This document shows, in pieces, positions 41,792-51,049 of a DNA stretch of 64,000 nucleotides. The position numbers were made by a program, and so were the translations under genes. A model generated the notes under the pieces. The model was not told the DNA's origin, did no database searches, and was given only the letters and a program-made list of their open reading frames with translations. Positions within the stretch are counted from its first letter, which is position 1. Every line of letters begins with the position of its first letter. Source of the DNA: Porifericola rhodea (GTDB lineage: Bacteria > Bacteroidota > Bacteroidia > Cytophagales > Cyclobacteriaceae); assembly GCF_030506305.1 (NCBI RefSeq), contig NZ_CP119421.1, positions 1,294,354 through 1,358,353 on the forward strand, given 5' to 3'.

Positions 41792-42802
41792 TTGGTACGG
41801 ATTGACAAACTAGAACTTGGAGAGTTTCCTTTGCTGCTTGCACCTATGGAAGATGTTAGCGACCCGCCTTTTCGTGCGGTATGTAAAGAAAACGGAGCAG
41901 ACATGATGTATACAGAGTTTATCTCCGCGGATGGACTTATTCGTGATGCTGAAAAAAGTGTAGAGAAACTTGATATCTACGACTATGAACGTCCAATAGG
42001 AATACAGATTTTTGGGGATAAAATAGACCCTATGCGCCAGGCGGCCGCTATTGCTGAGGAAGCAGGACCAGAATTGGTAGACATCAATTATGGCTGCCCG
42101 GTAAAAAAAGTAGCCTGCAAAGGTGCAGGAGCCGGCATATTGCTGGACTTACCCAAAATGCAGGCAATGACGGCTGAGATTGTTAAGCAGGTAAAGCTAC
42201 CCGTGACTGTTAAGACCCGCCTGGGCTGGGACGACAACTCTATAAAAATACTGGAAGTGGCCAAACGCCTACAGGATGTTGGTATTCAAGCGCTCACTAT
42301 TCATGGTCGTACCCGTAAGCAGATGTATAAGGGGGTAGCCAACTGGGATTATATCGCTGAAGTAAAGCACCATCCTGATATTCACATTCCTATTTTTGGC
42401 AATGGAGATATTGACTCCCCGGAGAAGGCGCTGGAGTACAAAAACAAATATGGGGTGGATGGCATTATGATCGGCCGTGCGGCTATTGGCTATCCGTGGA
42501 TCTTCAGAGAAATTAAGCACTTTCTAAAAACTGGTGAAAAATTAGCTCCACCAAGTATGAAAGAAAGGGTAGAGACAGCAAAAAAACATTTACAGTTTTC
42601 GGTAGAGTGGAAGGGCGAAAGAAAAGGCATCTTTGAAATGCGTCGCCACTATACTAATTACTTTAAAGGAATACACGGTTTTAAGCCTTACCGCATGCAG
42701 TTGGTAGAGTCAGACTCTGCGGCAGAGATTTTTGAAATTCTGGATCAGGTAGGCGAAGAGTTTGAAGGGTTCTTTCGTCAGCAGGCAGTTGTATCCGCCT
42801 AA
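41792..42802 (+). CDS. dusB: tRNA-dihydrouridine synthase, DusB-like
   Basis: The flavoenzyme reduces specific uridines in the tRNA D-loop. The 336-residue protein contains LLAPMEDVSDPPFRAVC, the catalytic Cys in VDINYGCPVKKVACKGAGAG (about Cys102), KTRLGWDD, ALTIHGRTRKQMYKG and GIMIGRAAIGYPWIF. The start must be the TTG at 41792: no ATG precedes the conserved APMEDVSDPPF motif in frame. The stop overlaps the ATG of the next gene (TAATG). Confidence 0.94.
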   Translation: MVRIDKLELGEFPLLLAPMEDVSDPPFRAVCKENGADMMYTEFISADGLIRDAEKSVEKLDIYDYERPIGIQIFGDKIDPMRQAAAIAEEAGPELVDINYGCPVKKVACKGAGAGILLDLPKMQAMTAEIVKQVKLPVTVKTRLGWDDNSIKILEVAKRLQDVGIQALTIHGRTRKQMYKGVANWDYIAEVKHHPDIHIPIFGNGDIDSPEKALEYKNKYGVDGIMIGRAAIGYPWIFREIKHFLKTGEKLAPPSMKERVETAKKHLQFSVEWKGERKGIFEMRRHYTNYFKGIHGFKPYRMQLVESDSAAEIFEILDQVGEEFEGFFRQQAVVSA

Positions 42803-43704
42803 TGAAAAAAACAGCTACTACTAAACCCAACACTCAAACTACACCATGGTTACCCTGGCTTATTTTAGGTGCCCTGGCATTGGTGTGGGGTAGCTCATTC
42901 ATACTAATAAAAAAAGGACTCACAGCTTTTTCTGCCGGAGAGGTAGGAGCTTTAAGAATTGTATCCGCGGCTGCTTTTCTACTACCTGTTTCTTTGCCAA
43001 AAGCTTTCAGGTTAAGTCGCAGGCAGCTACTTATACTGCTAGTTATAGGTTTTGTAGGAAGTTTTATTCCCGCTTTTCTGTTTGCTACTGCCCAAACTTC
43101 TATTAGTAGCTCGCTTACAGGTATTCTTAATGCGCTTACCCCTCTCTGCACATTGCTACTGGGCGCCGCATTCTTTGGTCAGCCTATAACAGCTAAAAAT
43201 GGCCTTGGGTTGGGTATTGGTTTTATCGGGTCTATTATTCTGATATTGGGAGGCACCGGTGGAGCACTTGGTGAGATTAATTTGTATGCACTACTAGTGG
43301 TGGGGGCAACCATTTGCTATGGACTTAATCTAAATATCATCAAAAATTATACGCCAGAACTGCACCCGGTAGTCATAACCAGTGTCTCTTTATTGATTGT
43401 AGGACCGTTGGCGGTAGGCTACTTATTTTCTTATACAGAATTTAGCACCCATGTACAGGCGTCTGAAGCATTTTGGCCACTGATGGCACTTATAGCGCTG
43501 GGTGTAATCGGCACTGCTCTGGCATTAATATTTTTTAACAAGCTGGTACAGATGCAAACTGCTGTATTTGCCAGCTCAGTCACTTATATAATACCTATTG
43601 TAGCGGTGGTGTGGGGAGTGCTGGATGGCGAGTCCCTATCTGTCTTTCACTTTTTAGGAATGGCCGCTATTTTATGTGGCGTATATGTAGCTAACCGCAT
43701 GTAG
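42802..43704 (+). CDS. EamA/DMT family transporter
   Basis: The 300-residue protein has ten predicted membrane segments in two EamA repeats (LVWGSSFILIKKGLTAFSAG in the first, VIGTALALIFFNKLVQMQTA in the second). Family members export amino acids or metabolites; the substrate is unknown. It is translationally coupled to dusB. Confidence 0.9.
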   Translation: MKKTATTKPNTQTTPWLPWLILGALALVWGSSFILIKKGLTAFSAGEVGALRIVSAAAFLLPVSLPKAFRLSRRQLLILLVIGFVGSFIPAFLFATAQTSISSSLTGILNALTPLCTLLLGAAFFGQPITAKNGLGLGIGFIGSIILILGGTGGALGEINLYALLVVGATICYGLNLNIIKNYTPELHPVVITSVSLLIVGPLAVGYLFSYTEFSTHVQASEAFWPLMALIALGVIGTALALIFFNKLVQMQTAVFASSVTYIIPIVAVVWGVLDGESLSVFHFLGMAAILCGVYVANRM

Positions 43705-43706
43705 GC

Positions 43707-43732
43707 AAAAAAGAGCAGGACTAAGCCTGCTC
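43707..43732 (-). terminator. Rho-independent terminator of the cyclophilin gene
   Basis: GAGCAGG (43713-43719) and CCTGCTC (43726-43732) form a hairpin with six bases of loop. Read on the minus strand it is followed by TTTTTT. The hairpin overlaps the last codons of the cyclophilin gene. Confidence 0.65.
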
Positions 43733-44161
43733 ATCAATTACAATTTTCTCAATAGTATCTCCCTGACGGATATCGTCAATAATATCCAGACCTTCTACCA
43801 CTTTGCCAAAAGCAGTATGCTTACGATCCAGATGTTGGGTATTTTCACGATTGTGGCAGATAAAAAACTGTGAGCCACCAGTGTCGCGACCAGCATGTGC
43901 CATAGATAATACGCCTCTGTCATGGTATTGGTTATCACCATCCAGCTCACATTTGATAGTATAGCCGGGTCCGCCTACACCAGTACCCTGTGGACATCCT
44001 CCCTGAATAACAAAGTTGGGGATCACACGATGAAAGCTAAGCCCATCATAAAAACCTTTTTTGCTTAGGCTTACAAAATTCTCTACAGTTTTAGGAGCGT
44101 CTTTCTCGTAAAACTCCACCTTCATAATTCCTTTATTGGTGTGTATTTCTGCTGTTTTCAT
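43721..44161 (-). CDS. cyclophilin-type peptidyl-prolyl cis-trans isomerase
   Basis: A 146-residue cytosolic cyclophilin without signal peptide. It has NFVSLSKKGFYDGLSFHRVI with the catalytic Arg in FHRV, VIQGGCPQGTGVGGPGY, the FFICH segment in GGSQFFICHN, and HTAFGKVVEG. These are all core PpiB motifs. It probably acts in general folding. It is convergent with the EamA gene and shares its terminator region. Confidence 0.94.
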   Translation of the reverse strand: MKTAEIHTNKGIMKVEFYEKDAPKTVENFVSLSKKGFYDGLSFHRVIPNFVIQGGCPQGTGVGGPGYTIKCELDGDNQYHDRGVLSMAHAGRDTGGSQFFICHNRENTQHLDRKHTAFGKVVEGLDIIDDIRQGDTIEKIVIDEQA

Positions 44162-44308
44162 ATTTATATATTTTTTATGATGACAATTTTAAGCATTCCC
44201 TTCGGGCAATAGAAGTGGATTTTCTTTTTTGTGAAAACTTTAGGTTGGCAATCTATCGAAACCTTTGTAGTTTGTCTTCGTTAGCTAAACCAAAAACCTC
44301 TAAAATAC

Positions 44309-44491
44309 ATGGAAAACACCCAAGTTACGCAGGAAAGCCTGGAAAAAGAGATTCAAGAGTTAGAAAGCCAGTTAACCGGCGACATGTTTAAAGATATGGA
44401 AACCCGCGATAAAATTCATAACCTTAAAATGAAGCTAAGCGGCACCAAGCCTATGGACTCTTCTATTGACTGTATTGGTTGCGGAAGCTAA
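44309..44491 (+). CDS. 60-residue protein with C-terminal CxxC
   Basis: A small acidic protein: a long amphipathic helix (ESLEKEIQELESQLTGD, KDMETRDKIHNLKMKLSG) followed by a short tail ending in DCIGCGS with two cysteines spaced CxxC. The gene has its own spacer upstream and a strong terminator downstream, which supports reality. Function unknown; a metal or redox role for the cysteines is only a guess. Confidence 0.75.
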   Translation: MENTQVTQESLEKEIQELESQLTGDMFKDMETRDKIHNLKMKLSGTKPMDSSIDCIGCGS

Positions 44492-44513
44492 GGCTTAACA
44501 GTACTTTATACTG

Positions 44514-44550
44514 AAGACATCAGCACTAAGTCTGTACTGATGTCTTTTTT
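44514..44550 (+). terminator. Rho-independent terminator after the CxxC protein
   Basis: AAGACATCAG (44514-44523) pairs perfectly with CTGATGTCTT (44537-44546) and is followed by a T run. Confidence 0.8.
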
Positions 44551-44563
44551 GTTTTATATGCTA

Positions 44564-46948
44564 TTATTTTTTTTGCCCCTCGCCTATGGTCTCTTCAAAC
44601 AGTTTAAAAATTCGTTTGTACTCATCTGTCCAACTGCTAGCTTCTTTAAAGCTGTGTGGCTCCATCGGAAATATCGCTAAGTCCCAGTTGTCTTTTCCTA
44701 ACTCAATTAACCTTTGCGAAAGTCGTACTACATCCTGATACTGTACGTTGTCATCCACCATGCCGTGGAGCATTAGCAGACGATCCTGTAGCCCTTCGGC
44801 AAAGTAAATAGGCGAAGAGCGAATATAGGCCAGACTATCCTCCTGAGGGGTATTTAAAATATTTGATGTGTAGCCATGATTATAATGTGCCCAGTCGGTA
44901 ACGGAGCGTAGAGCAGCTCCACTCTGAAAAACACCAGGGTGCTTAAAAAGAGCAGCAATTGTAATAAACCCACCATACGAACCTCCGTAAATGGCCAGGC
45001 GATCTTCTTCTACCCCCAGGCTGTCTACCATATAGCTAGCCCCGTCTATCTGATCTGTAAGGTCTTTACCACTCATATGTCGGTAAATGGCAGTTCGCCA
45101 GTCGCGTCCGTAGCCGCTGCTTCCCCGATAGTCTATATCCAGGACTGTATAGCCCAAATCGGTGAGCATATTATGGAACATATATTCGCGATAGTAACTA
45201 CTCCACCACTGGTGTACATTTTGTAAATAGCCAGCTCCATGCACAAAGATTACTCCGGCTCCATTGGGTTGTTCTGGGCGATAAAGTCGGGCAGGTACTT
45301 CTTCGCCATCGCGTGCAGCAAAACTGATGATCTCGGGTGAACGCCAGTTATACTCCTGAAAAGCTTTGGTTGTAGAATGCGTAAGCTGTTGCATTTCTGC
45401 CCCTGCCTTATTTTGCATCAGGTACAGCTCCCAGGGAGTATTAGCATTTGAATAGCGTAGTGCCCAATATTTTTCGTCAGGAGATAGTTGTACCTCATAG
45501 TTGCCCTCTTTGCTGGTAAGCTTTTGCATTTCTCCTCCCTGCACCAGCATACGGTACAGATGGCGTACAAATGGACTTTCTTTGCTACTAAGGAAGTAGA
45601 AGTATTTTTTGTCCTGAGAGAGCATAAGCTCAGTAATTTCATAATTTCCAGCTGTTAGTGCTCTTTTTTCTCCGCTGTCTACATTAAGCAAATACAAATG
45701 TGAGTAAGCAGTTTCTTCTGACTGAAACCAGATTTGCTCATTGTTAATCCAGCCTATGTTGTTTTCCCAGAAGATATAGCTTGGAATACCTGGCCCGCCT
45801 ATCCAGGCTTCATCATGTTGACGGTCCAGAAGTTTAAGAGCGCCGCTTTCTGGTTCTAATTGCAAAATCCAGCGATCTTTATGGTCGAGCGAACGAGCAA
45901 TTACTACAGCTTTGCCATTCTGAGCATAGAAAGGGCCATGAAAAATTATTTCACGGGCTTCTTTATACTGATTATCGTAAGCAGAATCTCCCTGTTGGTA
46001 CTCTTTTAAAAACTCTGGTTTGTCGTTAATTCCAGGTATTTGCTGAGTATCTACAATAAAGCTGGTATCCTTTTCAATATCATAGATACCCATTTCGTAT
46101 GTATCTTGAGGCGCACCTACCTTATGTCTTGCCGAAATATTCTGGACAAAGCCAGACTCTGTTACAAAGTCAGGAACTTGTGTATTTTCATGTTGTGCTC
46201 TAGTTGTAAGCCGGTAGGTAACAAAACGCATTTTGGGGCTTAGCTTAATATCGGATATGCTCTTGTTACCAATATAAATTTCCCGAGGGCGCTCCGCTTT
46301 CAGCTGCTCTCTTCTTTCTTCTTCTAACTTTTGAGTGGCTTTGCGCTCTGCTAGTACTTCAAAGTGAGTGAGCTGATCTTCCTGCAACCACTGCTTATAA
46401 GCCTCAGGCATTTTTTGACTGCTTTTCTTTCCTTTTTTAAAGTGAGTGAGCTGTCGTGTACTTCCGCTTTGTATATCCCAGGCAAAAAGGTTGCTTTGCT
46501 GTGTATAGATAATTTTTTGCTCATCTCCGGAGAATACAGGATTATACTCACGCGCTATGGTATGTGTAATTTGCTGTATAGAGCCTTTTTTTAAGTCTTG
46601 TAAAAATATATCTCCCTGTTTTTCATAGAGCTTGAGGCTACGGTCCTGGTTATACACTCCACCCAGTGAAGGCATAACTTTTTGCTCCTTCAGGCTCACT
46701 AGGGTAGGCTGCTGTTCTTTAATACTGACTTTAAACAAATGTCTTAAAGTATCCTGATCTGGGTTCCACGAGAAGTAAATATGCCGGCTATCTTCTCCCC
46801 AATGAATATTTTCTGGAAGGTAACCTACAAATCGCTCACCTTGCATAATCTGCGGTATTGTAAGTTTTGTTGTATGTTCCTGGGCAAAGGCATGTAAACA
46901 CAGGGCACAACAAAAAAATATGAGTACTCTCCTCATAGCATTAGTCAT
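44564..46948 (-). CDS. exported S9 family serine peptidase (DPP IV/acylaminoacyl-peptidase-like)
   Basis: A 794-residue protein with signal peptide (ILIFFCCALCLHAFAQ-like, residues about 8-22). A beta-propeller fills about 30-540. The C-terminal alpha/beta-hydrolase shows GAGVIFVHGAGYLQNVHQWW, the catalytic Ser in IYGGSYGGFITIAAL (about 656), Asp in HGMVDDNVQYQD (about 730) and His in EPHSFKEAS (about 764). It should release dipeptides or short peptides in the periplasm or at the surface. The 35-base spacing to the upstream NfeD-type gene suggests co-transcription with it. Confidence 0.92.
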   Translation of the reverse strand: MTNAMRRVLIFFCCALCLHAFAQEHTTKLTIPQIMQGERFVGYLPENIHWGEDSRHIYFSWNPDQDTLRHLFKVSIKEQQPTLVSLKEQKVMPSLGGVYNQDRSLKLYEKQGDIFLQDLKKGSIQQITHTIAREYNPVFSGDEQKIIYTQQSNLFAWDIQSGSTRQLTHFKKGKKSSQKMPEAYKQWLQEDQLTHFEVLAERKATQKLEEERREQLKAERPREIYIGNKSISDIKLSPKMRFVTYRLTTRAQHENTQVPDFVTESGFVQNISARHKVGAPQDTYEMGIYDIEKDTSFIVDTQQIPGINDKPEFLKEYQQGDSAYDNQYKEAREIIFHGPFYAQNGKAVVIARSLDHKDRWILQLEPESGALKLLDRQHDEAWIGGPGIPSYIFWENNIGWINNEQIWFQSEETAYSHLYLLNVDSGEKRALTAGNYEITELMLSQDKKYFYFLSSKESPFVRHLYRMLVQGGEMQKLTSKEGNYEVQLSPDEKYWALRYSNANTPWELYLMQNKAGAEMQQLTHSTTKAFQEYNWRSPEIISFAARDGEEVPARLYRPEQPNGAGVIFVHGAGYLQNVHQWWSSYYREYMFHNMLTDLGYTVLDIDYRGSSGYGRDWRTAIYRHMSGKDLTDQIDGASYMVDSLGVEEDRLAIYGGSYGGFITIAALFKHPGVFQSGAALRSVTDWAHYNHGYTSNILNTPQEDSLAYIRSSPIYFAEGLQDRLLMLHGMVDDNVQYQDVVRLSQRLIELGKDNWDLAIFPMEPHSFKEASSWTDEYKRIFKLFEETIGEGQKK

Positions 46949-46984
46949 AAATATTTGAAGTGTAATTGGATAATGGATAGTTGC

Positions 46985-48388
46985 TTAGCTTAAGCCCTCT
47001 TTAGGTACATCTTTGGCCAGCTTTACTCTAAGAGATGTTCCTTCATCATTTACTACTACTATCTTTTCTCCTCTGGGAATGTAGTCTCCACGGGTATAGG
47101 CATCAAAAAGCTCATCACCAATTAAAATTTTACCGCTAGGCCGCAGTACGGTGTAGGCCTCTCCTTCTTTGCCTATAAATGTACCCTCGCGCGTATTAGA
47201 AGTATAGCCCTCGCTTCTGGATTGTGTACTTTCTAATGATACCCTTTTAAACGCCGCGGAATCGGTAAGCCTTACACCTCCGAAAAACATCAGAATAATG
47301 CCCCCAAACATACCTGCCAAAGCCGTAGCTACCGCGCTTAACAACTCACTGGGATCTACAAAGAAAAAGTCAAAATTCGTATTATTAAGCATAACCAGAA
47401 TGAGCGAACCTATGGTAAGAGCCAGACCGGCAATACCCGCTACTCCAAAGCCTGGTATTACCAGTACTTCGAGCGCGATGAGTACCGCGCCTACAAAAAA
47501 AGCAGCAATCTCCCAGTTTTCCGCCAGGCCATTTAGATAATGCGGCACCAGATAGAGGACAAGCGCCACTATGGCTGCCATAATAGGAAAGCCAATGCCC
47601 GGAGTTTGCAGCTCAAAATATACTCCACCCAGCATAATCAGTATGAGTATACCACTGATAAATGGATTTAAGAAAAAGGCTATAATATTTTCGGTAAAGT
47701 CGCGCTCATATACCGTTAGCGTATAATCACCTTCCTGTAGATCACTACGTTCCAGCAAGCCTGCTATACTGCTCACCTGTGCTTCGCAAAAACCATATTT
47801 TATAGCTTCGGATGTAGAAAACGTAATTACCTCTCCTGCTTTGGATATACTATCTACTTCAAGGTTTTGGTCTACCATGGCTTCAGCAATTTGAGGGTCT
47901 CGCCCCCTAGCCTCTGCAGTGGCCCTCATGATAGATCGCATATACGATTGGTATTTGTCTGGGGCAGCCTCTCCAGTGCCTCCGCTAACTACCGTAGCAG
48001 CTCCTATACTGGCACCTGCCGACATATAAATGCTATCACAGGCAATAGATATCAGTGCACCGGCTGAAGCAGCGTCCTTGTTGATATAAACATAGACTGG
48101 CACCTCAGACTCCAGTATTCTGGTACGTATGTCATCAGCATCATAAAGGGCTCCTCCATAAGTATCCATATCAATGACAATCAGGTCAGCCCTAATTTCA
48201 TCTGCGCGCTCAAAGGCTAATTCTACATACCTGTTGGTACGAGCGTCTATCTCGGAACGTAGCTCCATCACAAGTACCTGAGGCTTAGTCTGTGTAGTAT
48301 CGCTTTGTGCTCTGGCAACAGTACATGTCAGCATCATGTATAAGAATAAAAAAGCCAGAGGCCATTTGCGTTTACTTTTGAGTATCAT
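46985..48388 (-). CDS. NfeD-family membrane-bound ClpP-class serine protease
   Basis: A 467-residue protein: signal peptide (to ARAQ), ClpP-like protease domain at about 35-210 with IDMDTYGGALYDADDIRTRI, the catalytic Ser in KDAASAGALISIACD (about Ser108) and a candidate Lys near 145 (APDKYQSYM). Four to six membrane segments follow, then a C-terminal NfeD OB-fold (SEGYTSNTREGTFIGKEG, GEKIVVVNDEGTSLRV). Homologues cleave the C-terminus of stomatin-type partners; no stomatin gene is visible in the window. Confidence 0.92.
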   Translation of the reverse strand: MILKSKRKWPLAFLFLYMMLTCTVARAQSDTTQTKPQVLVMELRSEIDARTNRYVELAFERADEIRADLIVIDMDTYGGALYDADDIRTRILESEVPVYVYINKDAASAGALISIACDSIYMSAGASIGAATVVSGGTGEAAPDKYQSYMRSIMRATAEARGRDPQIAEAMVDQNLEVDSISKAGEVITFSTSEAIKYGFCEAQVSSIAGLLERSDLQEGDYTLTVYERDFTENIIAFFLNPFISGILILIMLGGVYFELQTPGIGFPIMAAIVALVLYLVPHYLNGLAENWEIAAFFVGAVLIALEVLVIPGFGVAGIAGLALTIGSLILVMLNNTNFDFFFVDPSELLSAVATALAGMFGGIILMFFGGVRLTDSAAFKRVSLESTQSRSEGYTSNTREGTFIGKEGEAYTVLRPSGKILIGDELFDAYTRGDYIPRGEKIVVVNDEGTSLRVKLAKDVPKEGLS

Positions 48389-48448
48389 AAATTTGAGTTA
48401 TCCTGTACCTTTCTATAAGGATCTAATTATAACTAAAAAACCACCGCA

Positions 48449-49258
48449 TTGCTAAAAAAGTTGAATCATGTGTCTACCACTTCCTTCTCTGCGAAAATCT
48501 GGAACATGCTTACCGACCATGATGCACACTACCTCTATCTGGAAATTCGTGACGAAGAGGAACACCAGGTTAGCTTTGCAGCATATGCCCTCTCTCAACA
48601 AAAGTTACTATGGCGAAATTTGAGCTTTGAAGAAAACTGGTGGATAGGCATGCAAGCTGCTGATAAGGATGTTCTGGTGTTTCATACTTATGAGGATTCC
48701 GATAACCCTGAAAAAAAAGCGCATTTTGCTATTGACATTCGCAGCCAGCAACCAGTATGGTCCAGCGCACTGCTACAGGTACTGGATGTCCACGATCAAG
48801 TTATCTATGGTTATGAGCTCAACGCTGATGATAAAAAAGCTTATAAGTACCTCTCATTAAAAGACCATGCAGAAAATACTATAGATGAAAAAGAGATCAG
48901 TATTGCTTTGCAAAACATTTCTGTAGAAAATAAATATATTCGCCATCCGTTTCATTACACAGAAGAGGAGGCATACTTTGCTACAGTCCGTACTTTTGTA
49001 CAAACGTATATGAACCTACAGGTTTATAAAGGTTGTGAATACCTAGAGCATGCCGACCTGATCTTTATTAGCTACTACATACAGGAAAGCAGTGCTTTGG
49101 CTAATTATTTGTTAGTAATAGATCAGAACGGCACACTACAATTACACGAAAAGCTGGACGATCAACTTTCGCAGATAGGCATAGGTACATTTATGATCAT
49201 CCGGGATCAACTGATATTTATTAAGAGAAAAAGAGAGCTGGTTAGTTATGCAATTTAA
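48449..49258 (+). CDS. DUF4905-like protein
   Basis: A 269-residue protein without signal peptide, probably a beta-propeller-like cytosolic protein (YLYLEIRDEEEHQVSFAAY, VHDQVIYGYELNADDKKAY, LLVIDQNGTLQLHEKLDDQ). It resembles the DUF4905 family found in Cytophagales; its function is unknown. No ATG lies before the conserved start, so TTG at 48449 (or the TTG at 48461) is used. It overlaps the LysM gene by 11 bases. Confidence 0.65.
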   Translation: MLKKLNHVSTTSFSAKIWNMLTDHDAHYLYLEIRDEEEHQVSFAAYALSQQKLLWRNLSFEENWWIGMQAADKDVLVFHTYEDSDNPEKKAHFAIDIRSQQPVWSSALLQVLDVHDQVIYGYELNADDKKAYKYLSLKDHAENTIDEKEISIALQNISVENKYIRHPFHYTEEEAYFATVRTFVQTYMNLQVYKGCEYLEHADLIFISYYIQESSALANYLLVIDQNGTLQLHEKLDDQLSQIGIGTFMIIRDQLIFIKRKRELVSYAI

Positions 49259-50390
49259 GTTTTTGGCATTTTTGGTAAGTGTAATCATGTTGGGCAGTAC
49301 TTTTCCGTGCTATGCTTTTTCAGGAATGCACCACTCTATTGCTCCGGTAGATTCAGTCGGCATTAAGCGTGTAGCTGGCGAAGCGTATATCATCCATCAG
49401 GTTGATCAGGGAGAGACGCTCTTTGCGTTATCCCGTAAGTATAATGTTAATGTGCAGCAGATTCGCGAGTCCAACAGCACTATTGATGTAGATAACCTAA
49501 ATATTGGTGACAGCCTTCTGGTTCCGCTTTTTCCACAGCTCATGCAGGGCCGTAAGACCATACACACTGTTCGTAGCGGAGAAACGCTCTTCAGAATATC
49601 AAAAACTTATAAGGTAACGGTAGAAGACCTAAAAAAATGGAATGCTATTGGCCAGCAGGCACTCTCCATTGGTCAGCCTATTGTTATTTATTACATTGAA
49701 GATAAAGAAGCCGCCAATTCTCCTAGCCCTATTGACGAAAAAAAATACGTAACTCATACTGTTACGCAGGGAGAGACGCTTTTTGCAATATCACGCGCTT
49801 ATGGAGTTTCTGTACAAGAGCTTAAGGTCAGAAACAAATTATCTAACGAAAGCATTAACTTTGGTCAGCAGCTTATTATTAGAGAAAGGGAAGTACTGGA
49901 AGCGCCCGAATTGTCTGTATCAACTACTACTGTAAATGCTCCTACTATTCCTGAGCCTACCAAAGCTAATACTGCTAATTCTAATGAAGAGAATGAAGAA
50001 AGTGAGGATGAAGAGGAAGAAGTATATGACCGCCGACTAACACGTGCTGAAGCACTGGAACAGGAAAAAGAGCGTATACGAGCCATCAGGGCTTCTGAGA
50101 AAAAAGCACTTTCTGAATACGAGAAGAAAAGTGAAATGGGCTTTGCCGCTGCTATAGAAGGAGGAATTGAGACCAAAAAGTTTCTTGCCCTACACCGCTC
50201 AGCACCGGTAGGTACGATTATGCAAATCCGTAATGAAATGAATAATCTATCGGTTTTTGTGCGTGTAGTAGGCAAACTACCAAATACCGGGGTAAATGAT
50301 AAGGTAGCAATTCGTATTTCTCAGGCAGCTTACGAAAAGTTAGGAGGCATCAACGAGCGATTTCCTGTAGAAATTACTTATATCCAGTAG
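49248..50390 (+). CDS. exported protein with three LysM domains and a C-terminal RlpA-like barrel
   Basis: The 380-residue protein has a signal peptide (FPCYAFSG) and three LysM repeats at about 48-92, 105-148 and 166-210, each with a GETLF(A/R)(L/I)S core. An acidic stretch (about 244-258, EENEESEDEEEEV) and a charged coiled-coil helix follow. The last 80 residues (LHRSAPVGTIMQIRNEMNN, VRVVGKLPNTGVNDKVAIRI) resemble a double-psi beta-barrel like RlpA. It should bind peptidoglycan in the periplasm. It is second in a four-gene run. Confidence 0.9.
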   Translation: MQFKFLAFLVSVIMLGSTFPCYAFSGMHHSIAPVDSVGIKRVAGEAYIIHQVDQGETLFALSRKYNVNVQQIRESNSTIDVDNLNIGDSLLVPLFPQLMQGRKTIHTVRSGETLFRISKTYKVTVEDLKKWNAIGQQALSIGQPIVIYYIEDKEAANSPSPIDEKKYVTHTVTQGETLFAISRAYGVSVQELKVRNKLSNESINFGQQLIIREREVLEAPELSVSTTTVNAPTIPEPTKANTANSNEENEESEDEEEEVYDRRLTRAEALEQEKERIRAIRASEKKALSEYEKKSEMGFAAAIEGGIETKKFLALHRSAPVGTIMQIRNEMNNLSVFVRVVGKLPNTGVNDKVAIRISQAAYEKLGGINERFPVEITYIQ

Positions 50391-50451
50391 GTCTATCCCG
50401 AACTAAAATCTCAAAATTTGGTTCTTCTTCTAGTTAACTTAAGTATTTAAT

Positions 50452-51048
50452 ATGTCTATAGCCAAAGCTGACCCTAAAAAGAGGTCTGTCCTGAATATGA
50501 TCTGGACTGCTCTTTTCACTCTGATGTACCCTTTCATTTTGCTTTTTTCATTAGCCTGCATTGGAGTCATTCATCTGTTTTCTTTGCTTTCACGCCTTAT
50601 TTCTATGCTACCCATATGGGGCAAAGCTGAGGAGGATACTAAGGAAAGTTCAGGATCTAACTGGAGTCCATTTGCCAACATTGGTTCTCTTACACTTGAG
50701 AGTAGGTTTGAAGACGAGATTATGTTTGGCCCTGCTTACTATAAGCTAAAAGCCAATAAAGCTATTAAAGACTTATCTGAGCACTACTTTGGTAGCTTTC
50801 AATTTACCTGCCACGACGGTATTCTCTTACAAAAATGGAATACTCTTGCGCCTAAACAACTACCCGACTTTGACCTGGTTTTTTTGAATGCAAAAACCGG
50901 CACCTTGCACCACCTTAAAACTATCAAGTCTTTTAGCTGGAAGGTTGAGCAGGAAGCCGACAAAATTATTCTTTGGTTTGACGAGAAAAAAGAAGAAGGC
51001 AAACTGATTATTCAGGCTGCTGATCTGCAATTTAAAGCTGCCCTGTAA
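50452..51048 (+). CDS. hypothetical membrane protein
   Basis: A 198-residue protein with one long or two short membrane segments at about 18-55 and a soluble C-terminal part rich in Lys, Asp and Trp (FQFTCHDGILLQKW, TIKSFSWKVEQEADKIILWF). No family is recognised. It is third in the operon; the next gene begins one base after its stop. Confidence 0.68.
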   Translation: MSIAKADPKKRSVLNMIWTALFTLMYPFILLFSLACIGVIHLFSLLSRLISMLPIWGKAEEDTKESSGSNWSPFANIGSLTLESRFEDEIMFGPAYYKLKANKAIKDLSEHYFGSFQFTCHDGILLQKWNTLAPKQLPDFDLVFLNAKTGTLHHLKTIKSFSWKVEQEADKIILWFDEKKEEGKLIIQAADLQFKAAL

Positions 51049-51049
51049 T

